Positions 34,732-44,506 of a stretch of 64,000 nt of DNA are shown here, one piece after another. The stretch covers positions 248,001-312,000 of the forward strand of contig NC_013790.1 in NCBI RefSeq assembly GCF_000024185.1, read 5' to 3'. Source of the DNA: Methanobrevibacter ruminantium M1 (GTDB lineage Archaea > Methanobacteriota > Methanobacteria > Methanobacteriales > Methanobacteriaceae). Position numbers and translations under genes: made by a program. Below the pieces are notes generated by a model. The model had not been told where the DNA came from and ran no database searches. It worked only from the letters and a program-made list of their open reading frames with translations. The number at the start of each line of letters is the position of its first letter. Position 1 is the first letter of the stretch.

Positions 34732-37700
34732 TTATTTAATGGTCAATTTTCCACTCTTTGTTACAGATGCAAATTGATCATTACCTGCCCATTTTACAGT
34801 AAAGCTATAAGTTCCTTTCTTGGATAGGCTTACATTTACGCTGGCTATACCTTTTGAATTGGTAGTTCCGCTGTATGTCTTTCCGTTTACTGTAAAGCTT
34901 ATCTTTTTGCCACTTACTGTATTTCCATGTTCGCTCTTGAAGGTGGCAGTCAATGTCTTTGTCTTTGCACTTGCCTTATATGTTTTGCTTGCAGTGCTTA
35001 ACTGTGGCTTTTGAAGTTTTACAGTTATCTTAGCTACTTCAAATGCTCCAGTGTAATTGTCATCTCCAAGGAATCCTATTGCAAAGGTGTAATCTCCCTT
35101 ATAACCGAGGTTTATTTGAAGTTTTGCTCTTCCGTCTGCATCGGTTGTACGGTCGTATACGACTCCATTGAATCCTATTTTAATAGGCTTGTAGGCTAAT
35201 GGCTTACCGGTTGCGTCTATTAGTCTGACATTGAAGTATTCTCCTGTTCTGCCATCTGCAGATGCCACTGCAGTTGTAACCATGTTTTCGTATTCGAATG
35301 CAGTGTCTGTTCTGTTTGGAATGACATATACAATTTTTTCAACCTCAACAGGGACTTCCACGGTTTGGTTTACATAGACAATCTTCTCTATTTCAACCGG
35401 AACCTCTACTGTTTGGTTTACAATCTTTTCAGTAACATTGTTTATGATAATTATTTCCATAGATGCCTTTGCAGTTGTGTTATTTGCATCAGTATAGCTT
35501 ACCTTGATTGATGAATTTCCGCTGAAGCTAATGTTGGCCATTCCATTATTGTCTGTTTTTGCTTTGGATTCTACTCCATTCACTTTTACTGTTAGCTCTG
35601 CATTTGCAACAGGCTTTGAATCGGAGTCCTTAAGGCTTGCAATTACTGTGTTGTCATTTACCTTGGTCAATTCAAGGTCATATTCGGTTTTTTCGCTTTT
35701 CCCTTCAGCTATTCTAATGAATCCATAAGCTTCGCTGCTTAAATAATGATTGCTAGGTCCTATTTCTATTTTGCTTGTATCCAATCCATAGTAGCGTCCA
35801 TAGATGATATAATCCTTAGTGATGTTTTTGAGTTCAATGCTTTTTACTCCATTTGTTGTGTTGAAGTCTCCATTTATTAGATATTTTCCGGTATTGTCGT
35901 AAATGCGAACTGTAATGATTCCGTTTATTCCTTCATCATCAGGGCCTGTCAAGCTTATGTTGACAGTCAGGTCGCTTCCGGAGGTGACGTCTCCATCTTC
36001 AATGCTCATGAAGCTTGGATAGATTACTAGGAATTCTGCATTGTTGTAGCTTGGAAGCCATCCTTCGCTATCGTCTCCTGTGTAGTTTAGTTCAATATTG
36101 TGGAGGCCATAGCCTAACTTTCCAAGGTCCAATTCCACAGGATGTTGGATGTCATCGGTAGTGTTTACTTGGTAACTTGTCTTGTTGTCAAGGACAACAT
36201 TTACAGTGCCTTTTATGGCTTTTCCAGATAGGTCAGCTAATTCTATGCCTACAATAACATTCTCTTCAGTTGAATAGGTTCTTGCGACAGCGTCAACTCT
36301 TGTTTCCTTAGGGAATACTTCAAGGGTGCTTTCTTCTTCAGTTGCTAGGTATTTGTAGTTTTTACCATTGTATACAGCTGAAATGTAGTATGTTCCTTCC
36401 TCTAGGTCGCTAAGAGTTATTGTTTCGCTTCCTTTTATGGTAAACTCTTCATCATAGACAAATTCGACCTCATCTTCATCCTCAACGTAGTTTTTGATAT
36501 AAAGCTTGAAGTTTTCGTTGATTGGCTTTTTGACGATTCCGTCAAGGTAACTTAGGCTGGCCTTGATCTTTGCATCGTCACCGATAATGATATCTGAGCT
36601 TTCAAGGTCTATGATGGACTCGGTTTCGTATCTGATTAGGTTTACTGATTCGCTTACGTTTACTCCATCTCTGATTTGGTATAGGAATGTGGCATTGTTA
36701 GGGCCAAGCTGAAGGCCTTCTACAATGTGGTGGGAGTAACCATCTTCATCATAGTTAAGTTCTAATGTTTTTACAAAGTTTCCATTTAGGTATAAGTCAA
36801 TGCTTCCTTCTTCTGCTTCTTCAGATGGATTTAGTAGTTTTACACCCATTTCATATGAGTCTCCTACAAGTTTTTTCTCATCTTCTGGATTGAGGATGAT
36901 TTGGTAGTTGTCTGGGTCATAGTTGCTTTTGACTGTGAAGTTGACTGCTTTTGTTATGATGTTAGTGTATTTTGGAACGCTGTCAATGCTTGCAACTTCC
37001 AATGAATAGTTTCCTTCCTGAAGGTTTTCAAAGATGATGTTGTTATTTTGGCCCTCTACAACGTTTACCTTTTTAGAATCATAGTTTTCTCCATTCCTGT
37101 AAATCTCTAGGTTAACCTTTTCAGTCATTTTGTTATTGAATTCATCCATTAAGCTTATTTTTGCAGTTATATCGTCTCCTTCCACTAGATTTTCAAGTTC
37201 TGCTACACTGTAGTCTATGGTAAGATTTGCATATACCTTTTTGTTGTAGTTGGTTCTGATAGAGAATTCCGGATTATCTAATTGGTTTCCTTCTGCATCT
37301 TCAAAAGTTACATCTAATTGAGTTCCTTCATCTTCTATTCCACCAAAATCATCAAAAACCACGCCTTCATAAAAGAATATGACATAGTCTCCTGGAGGCA
37401 AATAAATTGGAACGACATAGTCGGTGAGCCCGGTTGCTTCAAATGGATGATATATGTCGACATCTGTACTTTCACCATAAAAATTAATAAACCAGTCTCC
37501 GGAAACAGGCTCATAGTCTTGATCTGTAAAATTAAATATTATTTGTATTCTTTCTCCTTCAACAAAGATAGTTCCATTTTCAGACGGTGTAATTGTATAA
37601 TCTGCATAGATTCCATCAATTCTATAATTTTCATCATCATCGTCATTTGTTATGCCGCCTTCCTCTTCTTCTCCTTCATCATATAGTTTGTCCTTGGATT

Positions 37701-37908
37701 TATTTGCAATTTCATAGTTAGGCAAACTATCCTCAGATGCTATCTGTTCATCATTTAAACTTACATCAGACACATCAATGCTATCAGATTGATAATCCGT
37801 GTCTATATCTGTATTTATATCTTCGGATGCTGATGCCATTCCAATACCTATTATTAAAATGAAAAGTAATGAAATAAGAATCAAGCTTCCTTTTGTTTTA
37901 AAATTCAT
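34732..37908 (-). CDS. Large secreted adhesin-like protein with Ig-like repeats
   Basis: A 1058-residue exported protein. Residues 1-27 are a signal peptide; residues about 30-110 are acidic (EEGEEEEGGITNDDDDEN). Then come many beta-sandwich repeats of roughly 90-110 residues (pattern: strand, EGxYxLEV or LxxGTYYISAVYNG, KxxxxTLEV). Near residues 835-870 a Val-rich duplicated segment occurs (VNQTVEVPVEIEKIVYVNQT). The C-terminus (876-1058) is two Ig-like modules about 70% identical to those of the papain-type adhesin. No catalytic motif is seen, so binding or surface structure is likely. It splits a conserved information-gene cluster between rpo4 and DUF655. Confidence 0.88.
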   Translation of the reverse strand: MNFKTKGSLILISLLFILIIGIGMASASEDINTDIDTDYQSDSIDVSDVSLNDEQIASEDSLPNYEIANKSKDKLYDEGEEEEGGITNDDDDENYRIDGIYADYTITPSENGTIFVEGERIQIIFNFTDQDYEPVSGDWFINFYGESTDVDIYHPFEATGLTDYVVPIYLPPGDYVIFFYEGVVFDDFGGIEDEGTQLDVTFEDAEGNQLDNPEFSIRTNYNKKVYANLTIDYSVAELENLVEGDDITAKISLMDEFNNKMTEKVNLEIYRNGENYDSKKVNVVEGQNNNIIFENLQEGNYSLEVASIDSVPKYTNIITKAVNFTVKSNYDPDNYQIILNPEDEKKLVGDSYEMGVKLLNPSEEAEEGSIDLYLNGNFVKTLELNYDEDGYSHHIVEGLQLGPNNATFLYQIRDGVNVSESVNLIRYETESIIDLESSDIIIGDDAKIKASLSYLDGIVKKPINENFKLYIKNYVEDEDEVEFVYDEEFTIKGSETITLSDLEEGTYYISAVYNGKNYKYLATEEESTLEVFPKETRVDAVARTYSTEENVIVGIELADLSGKAIKGTVNVVLDNKTSYQVNTTDDIQHPVELDLGKLGYGLHNIELNYTGDDSEGWLPSYNNAEFLVIYPSFMSIEDGDVTSGSDLTVNISLTGPDDEGINGIITVRIYDNTGKYLINGDFNTTNGVKSIELKNITKDYIIYGRYYGLDTSKIEIGPSNHYLSSEAYGFIRIAEGKSEKTEYDLELTKVNDNTVIASLKDSDSKPVANAELTVKVNGVESKAKTDNNGMANISFSGNSSIKVSYTDANNTTAKASMEIIIINNVTEKIVNQTVEVPVEIEKIVYVNQTVEVPVEVEKIVYVIPNRTDTAFEYENMVTTAVASADGRTGEYFNVRLIDATGKPLAYKPIKIGFNGVVYDRTTDADGRAKLQINLGYKGDYTFAIGFLGDDNYTGAFEVAKITVKLQKPQLSTASKTYKASAKTKTLTATFKSEHGNTVSGKKISFTVNGKTYSGTTNSKGIASVNVSLSKKGTYSFTVKWAGNDQFASVTKSGKLTIK

Positions 37909-38316
37909 GTTTTTCCTCTATTTGTTTAATATTTGAATAATAATTCTTTAAACTTTGTTTTAAAAGTTGTAATTATTATTTAAATGTTTTTTTCAATACT
38001 TAAAATTCATATGAATTTGATTAAAAGTATTAAAATTCTTATTTAAGAATTTTTTTTTAATATTATATTAATCTTATTATATTTTTTTAAAAATGAATTT
38101 TAAGTTAAACAGGAAAATGATTGTTAAAAATAGTTTGTTGGGCATAATAAGTTTAAATTAATAAAATTCGTAGAAAAGGAGTTAAAGTTAGAAAATCAGT
38201 TTAAAAGTGTTAGAATTTAATAAAATAAGTTTAAATAAGTAAAAATAAGAAAATTAGTTAAAAAAAGTAAAAAAAGTAGAAAAATATAATATGAAAAAGG
38301 TGTTGATTAATAAAAA
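37909..38316. other. AT-rich gap upstream of the inserted adhesin
   Basis: No gene seen. It contains the adhesin promoter (minus strand; several TATA-like words around 38050-38090) and repeated GTAAAAA/AGTTTAAA words at 38220-38270. One TTCGTA occurs at 38167 on the plus strand, without a partner half-site. Confidence 0.5.
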
Positions 38317-38661
38317 TTATTCCTCAACATAAATTTCATATTTTTCAATAATTTCAAGAATTTGCTCCATATCTTCTTTAGAAGGAGCGTTTCTTTCTTT
38401 TGCAAAAATTAATCTTAAGTCTGCCATGTCTCTTGGAAGCAAGTCCGCTACACGGATTGCTTGTTTATGGGTCATGAATGCTTCAAGCTCTTCGATTAAT
38501 TTTTCAGCATCTTCTAGGGAAAGTTTATTTAGATTAGTCACATGAGCTAAGGTCAAGTTCTGTTCATAGTTGAGCTCATATTTTTCTGAAAACTCTTCTA
38601 ATATTTCTTTAACTTTAGCTGCTGGTATCGGTTCACTTTCTAATGTTTTTTTCCCAATCAT
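38317..38661 (-). CDS. rpo4: RNA polymerase subunit Rpo4 (RpoF)
   Basis: A 114-residue homologue of eukaryal Rpb4. With Rpo7 it forms the stalk of RNA polymerase that binds emerging RNA. The family-typical start IGKKTLESEPIPAAKVKEIL, the helical middle LAHVTNLNKLSLEDAEKLIE and the HRDC-like ending are seen. An in-frame GTG at 38670 sits in GAGTGAGT and probably serves as RBS for ATG 38661. It follows rpl21e by 40 bp on the same strand, the usual archaeal order. Confidence 0.93.
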   Translation of the reverse strand: MIGKKTLESEPIPAAKVKEILEEFSEKYELNYEQNLTLAHVTNLNKLSLEDAEKLIEELEAFMTHKQAIRVADLLPRDMADLRLIFAKERNAPSKEDMEQILEIIEKYEIYVEE

Positions 38662-38701
38662 TGTACTCACTCTTTATTTTAAATTTTTTGGAGTATTGTA
38701 A

Positions 38702-38992
38702 TTACTCTTGTAATTTTAAATGTTCTGGAGTAACTATTAATTCTTTTGCTTTATTACCATCTTTTAATGCAAGTATGTAAGCTTTACCTTTTTTATCTAC
38801 TACTTTAGCAGTTTTTCCATGGAATCTGGAATGAGGTTGGCCTTTTTGAATACTTGGGTCGATGATAATGTGTACCATATCACCGTTTTCAAATTGCTGA
38901 ATTCTTCTGGTGATCGGATTAGCACGACCAGGTCTAACTTTCTTGGTCAATTTTTTTCTACTTCTACTTTTAAATCCTCTGGATCTTTGCAT
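38702..38992 (-). CDS. rpl21e: Large ribosomal subunit protein eL21
   Basis: A 96-residue highly basic protein of the archaeal/eukaryal eL21 family. Signatures: [20 protein letters not shown] at the N-terminus, [20 protein letters not shown] and the [20 protein letters not shown] beta core. It is cotranscribed with rpo4 downstream. The RBS AGAGG lies upstream of ATG 38992. Confidence 0.97.
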   Translation of the reverse strand: MQRSRGFKSRSRKKLTKKVRPGRANPITRRIQQFENGDMVHIIIDPSIQKGQPHSRFHGKTAKVVDKKGKAYILALKDGNKAKELIVTPEHLKLQE

Positions 38993-39414
38993 TTTTATAC
39001 CTCTTTAAAATTAATTAATTGTGTATTAAAATATAAAACCCATCATTTTATATCTTTTTAAATAGCTAGTAGCCAATAATAGTTATTTTTTTATTATTTT
39101 AGCCCTTCGGTTTAGCTATTCATGTAAAAGCCAATATATAGTTGTTAATTTAGACTTAGCCCTAATCGTAGGTTTAATTGACTAGAACATATCCAAATTT
39201 TATATATTGAAAGAAAAAAATATCAAAAATATAATAAAATTCTCATATATTTTAGTGACTAGATTTCAGCATTAATCTAATCTTCTATTTTTGATAGTAA
39301 TAAAGTATATATTTTAAGATGTTAATAAACTTATTGTTTTTTAAAAATAGTTTGTCCTTAGGCGAACACTTATGAAGAATTATTATTTAATATAAAAGAA
39401 CATTTTAGGGATTA
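38993..39414. other. 422-bp gap upstream of rpl21e with an unexplained GC-richer patch
   Basis: No protein gene. Around 39090-39185 the sequence is less AT-rich and contains TTAGCCCTTCGGTTTAGCTA (a weak stem capped by a TTCG loop) and TTAGCCCTAATCG. This might be a structured small RNA or 5' leader of rpl21e, but I cannot identify it. A TATA-like TTTTATATATT lies at 39198-39208 on the plus strand. The rest is AT-rich promoter and terminator sequence. Confidence 0.4.
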
Positions 39415-40683
39415 TTATTTAATCCCCACTTCAATCACATCAAGCTCTGCACATATGGCTTGAGTGCCTAAAACTTCACTTACGCTTGGATTGGACCTTC
39501 CCTCATCTGAAGAGATAAGCTCTTTTATGTACAATCCACCTTCGGTTTTAATGATCATTTCAAAGGTCTTAGAGTCAATGAATTCTGCCTTTATTTCCTT
39601 GACTTCCTTTTGTCTTATCTTATCTGCCCTTCTGTGGGAGACTCTTATAGGAGTTCTTTGCTGGATTATGTGAAGTGTTTGAAGCTTTTCAAGGTCTTCT
39701 TCCTTGATGTAATCTTCGCATTTTACAAGAGCTCTGTAGACCTTATAGGTATCTGGAGATGACTCCTTTATTTCTGCCTTTCTTCTTCTTTCTGTAAACT
39801 TGAGATTAAGGTATTCTGTCTTTCCTTTTGCAGAGATTGCAACTTCTTCTTCTATCTTTTTAAGGTCTATCTTTCTTATCTTTGGCTCTTTTATCTCAAG
39901 AACAAATGGCCTGCCTGTTCCAAGCATTCTAACATCTATATCTTCCCTTCCGGCACCATGGAACTTGGCTTCGTATCCGTTGGTGTGCTTTAGAACCACT
40001 TCAGAGAGCAGCTCTTCAACAGATTCTGGGTACTGCTTGCCTGTGAAATTGCATTCCTCGCATCCTTTTCCTTTGCATTTTCTGCAAGGCCATTTGGTTT
40101 GAGGAATTGTTCTGATAAGCTTTCTATATCTTCCTTCTATGAAGATTGGGTTTATCTGAAGGCGGACCTTGATTGGATTTTCAATGTCTTCCTTTAATAT
40201 TCTTCTAAAGTCAACCATTACAAGGACATCCTCTCCATCAAAGTCTACATTCTGCTCTAGATTTGATTCAAGGAGCTTGCCGATTTCTCTGTTGACTTCC
40301 TTTTTGATTATCTCAACATTGAAATCAAATTCGTCACTTATCTCTTGGTCCTTTTCCACTATTTCCTTTGGAAGCTTGCATCCCACTACAAAGGTGTCAA
40401 ATTCCACCTTAAGGAGATCTATTTTTTCATTCACCAAATCAAGGACAGTGTTGAGGTCTTCAAATAAATCATTGCAGATTAGGCATTTTTCATCATTTGC
40501 AGGATTATCTTCATTTGCTTTGTAAGGCTCTAGATTAAGTGCTTGTCTTATTTTAGCACCTCTATCTTCATTTCCATCTCCTTCAACACAGTCTGAGAAT
40601 TTACGTCCTAAACAGTGATTACAGATATTTCCATTTGTATGATTTATTAATTCTTCTGCTTTATTTAGTATTTCTTGATTCAA
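39415..40683 (-). CDS. pus10: tRNA pseudouridine synthase Pus10
   Basis: A 422-residue archaeal Pus10, which makes pseudouridine 54 and/or 55 in the T-loop of tRNAs. The N-terminal zinc part has CNHCLGRKFSDC and a later CLICNDLF; a THUMP-like region follows. A second zinc knuckle, CRKCKGKGCEEC, precedes the catalytic domain with the motif GREDIDVRMLGTGRPFVLEI (active-site Asp) and the C-terminal GGLYIKELISSDEGRSNPSV. It lies between srp54 and rpl21e on the same strand, the standard order. Confidence 0.95.
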   Translation of the reverse strand: MNQEILNKAEELINHTNGNICNHCLGRKFSDCVEGDGNEDRGAKIRQALNLEPYKANEDNPANDEKCLICNDLFEDLNTVLDLVNEKIDLLKVEFDTFVVGCKLPKEIVEKDQEISDEFDFNVEIIKKEVNREIGKLLESNLEQNVDFDGEDVLVMVDFRRILKEDIENPIKVRLQINPIFIEGRYRKLIRTIPQTKWPCRKCKGKGCEECNFTGKQYPESVEELLSEVVLKHTNGYEAKFHGAGREDIDVRMLGTGRPFVLEIKEPKIRKIDLKKIEEEVAISAKGKTEYLNLKFTERRRKAEIKESSPDTYKVYRALVKCEDYIKEEDLEKLQTLHIIQQRTPIRVSHRRADKIRQKEVKEIKAEFIDSKTFEMIIKTEGGLYIKELISSDEGRSNPSVSEVLGTQAICAELDVIEVGIK

Positions 40684-40908
40684 TTGAATTCCTCTCTAAT
40701 AAATATGATTAAATAATTAAAATAAGATTATATCTAAAATGGCTATGTTTTTAAATATATAAAAACAAGAATGATTTTATTTTTATAAAAAAAGAAAATT
40801 TAGGACCTATTGGTCCTTAATTCTATTATTATTGGTCTTTTTAAGGGTATTTGGATTTTCTTATTATGGTCTTTTAAAGGATATCTATGATTTCTATTAT
40901 TATGGAGC

Positions 40909-42249
40909 CTATTTCATAAATTGACCCATAATCCTATTCATAGCTCCTCCACCCATTCCTCTTCGTCCAATACCTTTCATAGCCTTTTTGGTATTGTTAT
41001 AATATCTCAATAGCTCTTTTACATCGCTTTCCTCTACGCCAGCGCCTCTAGCTATCCTTTGAATCCTGGATTGCTTGATTATCTTAGGATTGAGCATTTC
41101 CTCTTCAGTCATAGAGGACATGATTATCTTAAATCCATTGATCTTATCCTCGGTCATCTGGCTTGCCTCTTTTGGGATCTTTCCTCCAAGCCCTGGAATC
41201 ATGTTCATGACCTGTTGCATAGGTCCCATGCTGTTCATCATCTCAAACTGGCTTCTCATATCCACTAGAGTGAACTTTCCGCTGAGCATATTGTTCATGG
41301 TCTTGGTGGCTTCATCCTCATCAATCACTTCTTCAGCCTTTTCGATAAGGCTTCTGATGTCTCCCATTCCAAGGAGTCTTGAAATGAATCTTTCAGGGTC
41401 AAATGCTTCAAAATCATCTATTCCTTCTCCGGTACCAATGAATTTGATTGGCGCACCAGTTTCAGCTACTGCTGAGAGAGCGCCCCCACCCTTAGCTGTA
41501 CCGTCTAATTTTGAAATGATGATTGAACCGATGTCAGTTGCTTGGGAGAATGCTTTAGCCTGTTCCCCTGCTTGCTGACCGATAGTTGCGTCAATTACAA
41601 GCATGGATTCGCTTGGATTAATGATCTTGTCTAACTTGTTCATCTCTTCGATGAGGTCTTCCTCATTCTTATGCCTACCTGCAGTATCGAAGATGATGAT
41701 TTTTTGATTTTTAAAGTGTTTAAGACCTTTTTCAGCTAAATCAAGTGCATCTTTATTGTCTGGGTCTCCGTAAAGTTGAATTTGCATTTCTTCAGTAAGC
41801 TGCTTTAACTGCTCATATGCTGCAGGTCTCCAAGTGTCTGTACATACGACAGCTGGTGAGAAACCTTTTCTTTGCAAGTATCTGCATAATTTGCCTATGG
41901 TGGTGGTTTTACCACTACCTTGCAATCCTAAGAAAAGGATTTTAAATGGCTTTTCTGTAATCTTAAGCTCTTGAGCTTCGCTTCCGAGGAGATTGACCAT
42001 CTCTTCATAGATGATTGTGATTACATGTTCCCTTGGGGTTATTCCCTTTGGAGGCTCCTCTTCAAGTGCTCGCTTTTCGATTGTCTTTGATAATTTTAAT
42101 ACAAGCTGAATGTTTACGTCTGATTGAATTAAAGCCCTTTGAATGTCTTTAACAACTTCTTTAATAACCTTCTTATCTATAACACTCATTCCAGCTAGCT
42201 TTTTCATGGTGTTTGTAAGGTTTTCTCCTAAACTTCCTAACATGGACAT
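40909..42249 (-). CDS. srp54: Signal recognition particle protein Srp54
   Basis: A 446-residue SRP GTPase. Order: helical N domain (1-90), G domain with Walker [20 protein letters not shown], and TKLDG-like [14 protein letters not shown], then the Met-rich M domain (about 300-440; [34 protein letters not shown] for RNA binding). It delivers ribosome-nascent chains with signal sequences to the membrane, so it handles exported proteins such as the adhesins here. It heads the minus-strand block. A 16-bp palindrome lies in its leader. Confidence 0.98.
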   Translation of the reverse strand: MSMLGSLGENLTNTMKKLAGMSVIDKKVIKEVVKDIQRALIQSDVNIQLVLKLSKTIEKRALEEEPPKGITPREHVITIIYEEMVNLLGSEAQELKITEKPFKILFLGLQGSGKTTTIGKLCRYLQRKGFSPAVVCTDTWRPAAYEQLKQLTEEMQIQLYGDPDNKDALDLAEKGLKHFKNQKIIIFDTAGRHKNEEDLIEEMNKLDKIINPSESMLVIDATIGQQAGEQAKAFSQATDIGSIIISKLDGTAKGGGALSAVAETGAPIKFIGTGEGIDDFEAFDPERFISRLLGMGDIRSLIEKAEEVIDEDEATKTMNNMLSGKFTLVDMRSQFEMMNSMGPMQQVMNMIPGLGGKIPKEASQMTEDKINGFKIIMSSMTEEEMLNPKIIKQSRIQRIARGAGVEESDVKELLRYYNNTKKAMKGIGRRGMGGGAMNRIMGQFMK

Positions 42250-42598
42250 AATATCTGCTCCGATATTGTTTTAAATGATAATTTTAATTAATTTAATTTT
42301 TTTCTAAATTTATTGTTCCAAGTGGAACATTTAATAGTTTATCTTATTAACTATTTTGTATAAATTAATATTATATAAAAGTTTATTTATCTTTTGTTAT
42401 AAAATTATTGAATATAGGATATTTAAATTTATTCATTGGATTTTTGAAATTATAAAAATTTTTGAATTATTTATTTTATTCATGGGTTTTTGAATTTAAA
42501 AAAATTTATTGAATTATTTAATTTATCATTGGATTTTAAAATAAGAAATTATTAAAATTTTTATTTAAAATCTTTAATTTTTATTTAGGGGTTTAAAA
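42250..42598. other. Divergent promoter region srp54/hpt
   Basis: No gene seen; about 350 bp. It contains the srp54 leader palindrome, a minus-strand TATA-like TTTATATAATATT near 42370-42385, and AT-rich near-repeats (TTCATTGGATTTTTGAA, TTCATGGGTTTTTGAA, TCATTGGATTTT at about 42432, 42480 and 42528, spaced roughly 48-49 bp) upstream of hpt. Confidence 0.55.
42314..42329 (-). promoter_or_regulatory. 16-bp palindrome in the srp54 leader
   Basis: TGTTCCA-AG-TGGAACA: perfect 7-bp arms, 2-bp spacer. It lies 65 bp upstream of the srp54 ATG and just downstream of a likely TATA box. It has the same layout as the marR operator TGTTTCA-AA-TGAAACA, differing by one base per arm and the spacer. Confidence 0.5.
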
Positions 42599-43165
42599 AT
42601 GCTTGAAAATTTAGTTGAATCATTAAGAAATGCACCTGTTGTTAAAAAAGGAGATTACGATTACTTCGTTCATGGAATAAGTGATGGAATACCTGCCCTT
42701 AATCCATGTGTTCTAAAAGAGATTTCTGAAGTTCTCGCTGAAAGGATTGATTTGGATAAAGTCGATAAGATTGTTGGGGTTGAAGCTATGGGAATTCACA
42801 TTGCCACTGCTTTATCCTTAGAAACAGGCCTTCCATTGCTTGTTATCCGTAAAAGGGAATATGGATTGGAAGGAGAGCATGAAATCTTAAAGCACACAGG
42901 ATATGCAACTTCCAAATTATACATCAATGACTTAAATGAAGGAGACAATATTGTCTTGGTGGATGATGTTGTAAGTACTGGAGGAACTCTTTCTGTTGTA
43001 ATAAATGAATTAAAGGCTATTGGTGTGAATATCCTTGATACATTTGTTGTAGTTGAAAAGGGAGAAGGAAAAAAGATAGTTGAAGATAAAACTGGAGAAA
43101 ATATTGTAACTCTTGTAAAATTGGATGTAGTGGATGGAAAGGTTGTAGCTGATTCTTTAATCTAA
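42599..43165 (+). CDS. hpt: Hypoxanthine/guanine phosphoribosyltransferase (archaeal Hpt)
   Basis: A 188-residue type I phosphoribosyltransferase for purine salvage. The PRPP-binding motif is NIVLVDDVVSTGGTLSVVIN (about residues 118-137) and the PPi loop lies in VGVEAMGIHIATALS. The KREYGLEGEHEILKHTGYAT part is typical of the archaeal Hpt/apt-like group. RBS GGGG upstream of ATG 42599. Probably monocistronic; stop is followed by a small duplicated end piece (GTGGATGG...TTGTAGTTAATTCTTT AATC) copied from the gene's own 3' end. Confidence 0.92.
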   Translation: MLENLVESLRNAPVVKKGDYDYFVHGISDGIPALNPCVLKEISEVLAERIDLDKVDKIVGVEAMGIHIATALSLETGLPLLVIRKREYGLEGEHEILKHTGYATSKLYINDLNEGDNIVLVDDVVSTGGTLSVVINELKAIGVNILDTFVVVEKGEGKKIVEDKTGENIVTLVKLDVVDGKVVADSLI

Positions 43166-43205
43166 TAGTGGATGGATAGGTTGTAGTTAATTCTTTAATC
43201 TAATC
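43166..43205. repeat. Duplicated 3' end of hpt
   Basis: The sequence after the hpt stop (TAGTGGATGGATAGGTTGTA then GTTAATTCTTTAATCTAATC) nearly repeats the last codons of hpt and its stop (AGTGGATGGAAAGGTTGTAG, CTGATTCTTTAATCTAA). It is a tandem duplication of about 38 bp that left the gene's reading frame ending at the first copy. Confidence 0.75.
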
Positions 43206-43369
43206 ATTGCTTGTTTAAAAGTTATAACTATTTATTTATCCATTTATCTTTTATCCAGTTATCTTTTATCAATTTATTCATTTATTTATTATTTATTTTT
43301 CATTGAATAGATTTAACTTCTATTCAAAAATATTTATTACTTTTTTTAATAATTAGCTTGTCTGATAAA

Positions 43370-44377
43370 ATGTCAATATACGATATGGAATTAAAGAAGG
43401 TTATTCGAAAGATTAACTCCTTAAATGTAAAGAATGTAGGTTTGCAGTTTCCGGAAGGTCTCAAGATGCAGGCGGTAGCTATTGCTCGAGAGATTGAAAA
43501 GAACACAGAGGCAAATGTAATTATATCTGCGGATCCCTGCTTTGGGGCATGTGATGTGTCAGATAGGAAAATGAATGGAATAGTTGACTTTATTGTTCAT
43601 TATGGCCATACCCCCCTCCCACTTAGATATAGCATTCCTACAATGTTTATTGAGGCAAAGGCCAATGTGAATATAAAGCAATATTTAGAAGATGCCTTGG
43701 AAATGCTTGAGGACTATTCTAAAGTGGCCATTGCAACAACAGCACAGCACCTACACTTGCTTGATGAGATCGTTGACTTTTTAGAAGACCATGGAAAGGA
43801 AGTTGTAATAGGCTCTTCAAGAAGCACAAGGAAAGGACAAGTATTGGGATGCAATTTCTCTTCAATCAAGAATCTGGGGGCAGATGTTTATCTGTTTATT
43901 GGAAGCGGAAATTTCCATCCTTTAGGGATTTATATGTTTACAAATTCTCCTGTTTTGGCAATTGATCCTTATAGTGGCGACATTCGTGAAATGAGCGGAT
44001 ATGCAGATAGGATTCTTAGGATAAGGTTTGCTAGAATCGTCAAGGCAAGGGAAGTTAAGAAATGGGGAATAATCGTTTCCTCAAAGGAAGGCCAATATCG
44101 GATGGCCTTGGCTAAAGAGCTGAAAAAACTTCTTGAAGATGAGGGAATGGAAGCATTCATCCTTCTTATGGATCATATCAATCCAGATGTTCTTCTTCCG
44201 TATATGGAACTTGAAGGATTTGTTGTTACAGCATGCCCAAGGATAGCAATCGATGACTCTCAGATGTATAAGAAGCCTGTAATAACTCCAAAGGAGTTGG
44301 AGATAGTTCTAAATAAAAGGGAATGGGAAAAGTATCAATTAGATGAGATATTATTTGAGGATCGTTATTATCAGTAA
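43370..44377 (+). CDS. dph2: Diphthamide biosynthesis enzyme Dph2
   Basis: A 335-residue archaeal Dph2, the non-classical radical-SAM enzyme that transfers the aminocarboxypropyl group from SAM to a histidine of elongation factor 2, first step of diphthamide. The three cluster cysteines are visible: Cys57 (DPCFGACD), Cys161 (LGCNFSS) and Cys289 ([10 protein letters not shown]). The N-terminus [14 protein letters not shown] is characteristic. A TTG at 43358 would add four residues; ATG 43370 follows a TGTCTGATAAA site and fits the family. Confidence 0.95.
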   Translation: MSIYDMELKKVIRKINSLNVKNVGLQFPEGLKMQAVAIAREIEKNTEANVIISADPCFGACDVSDRKMNGIVDFIVHYGHTPLPLRYSIPTMFIEAKANVNIKQYLEDALEMLEDYSKVAIATTAQHLHLLDEIVDFLEDHGKEVVIGSSRSTRKGQVLGCNFSSIKNLGADVYLFIGSGNFHPLGIYMFTNSPVLAIDPYSGDIREMSGYADRILRIRFARIVKAREVKKWGIIVSSKEGQYRMALAKELKKLLEDEGMEAFILLMDHINPDVLLPYMELEGFVVTACPRIAIDDSQMYKKPVITPKELEIVLNKREWEKYQLDEILFEDRYYQ

Positions 44378-44506
44378 TTCTCAATAATTTTTGATTTTTT
44401 TTCGATAATAATTAATCATTATTAGTTATTTATTTATTCTCAGTTATTTTCAATTATTCTCAATTTTCTTATTTTTTTTTAAATATCTTTTTTAATCAGT
44501 GATATT

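Noticed and set aside
39090-39185. SRP RNA or RNase P RNA candidate in the GC-richer patch near rpl21e
   Set aside because: Too short and still too AT-rich for either; no recognisable conserved helix.
41075-41578. Antisense open frame of 167 codons inside srp54
   Set aside because: Opposite to the conserved GTPase and M domains; no start signal.
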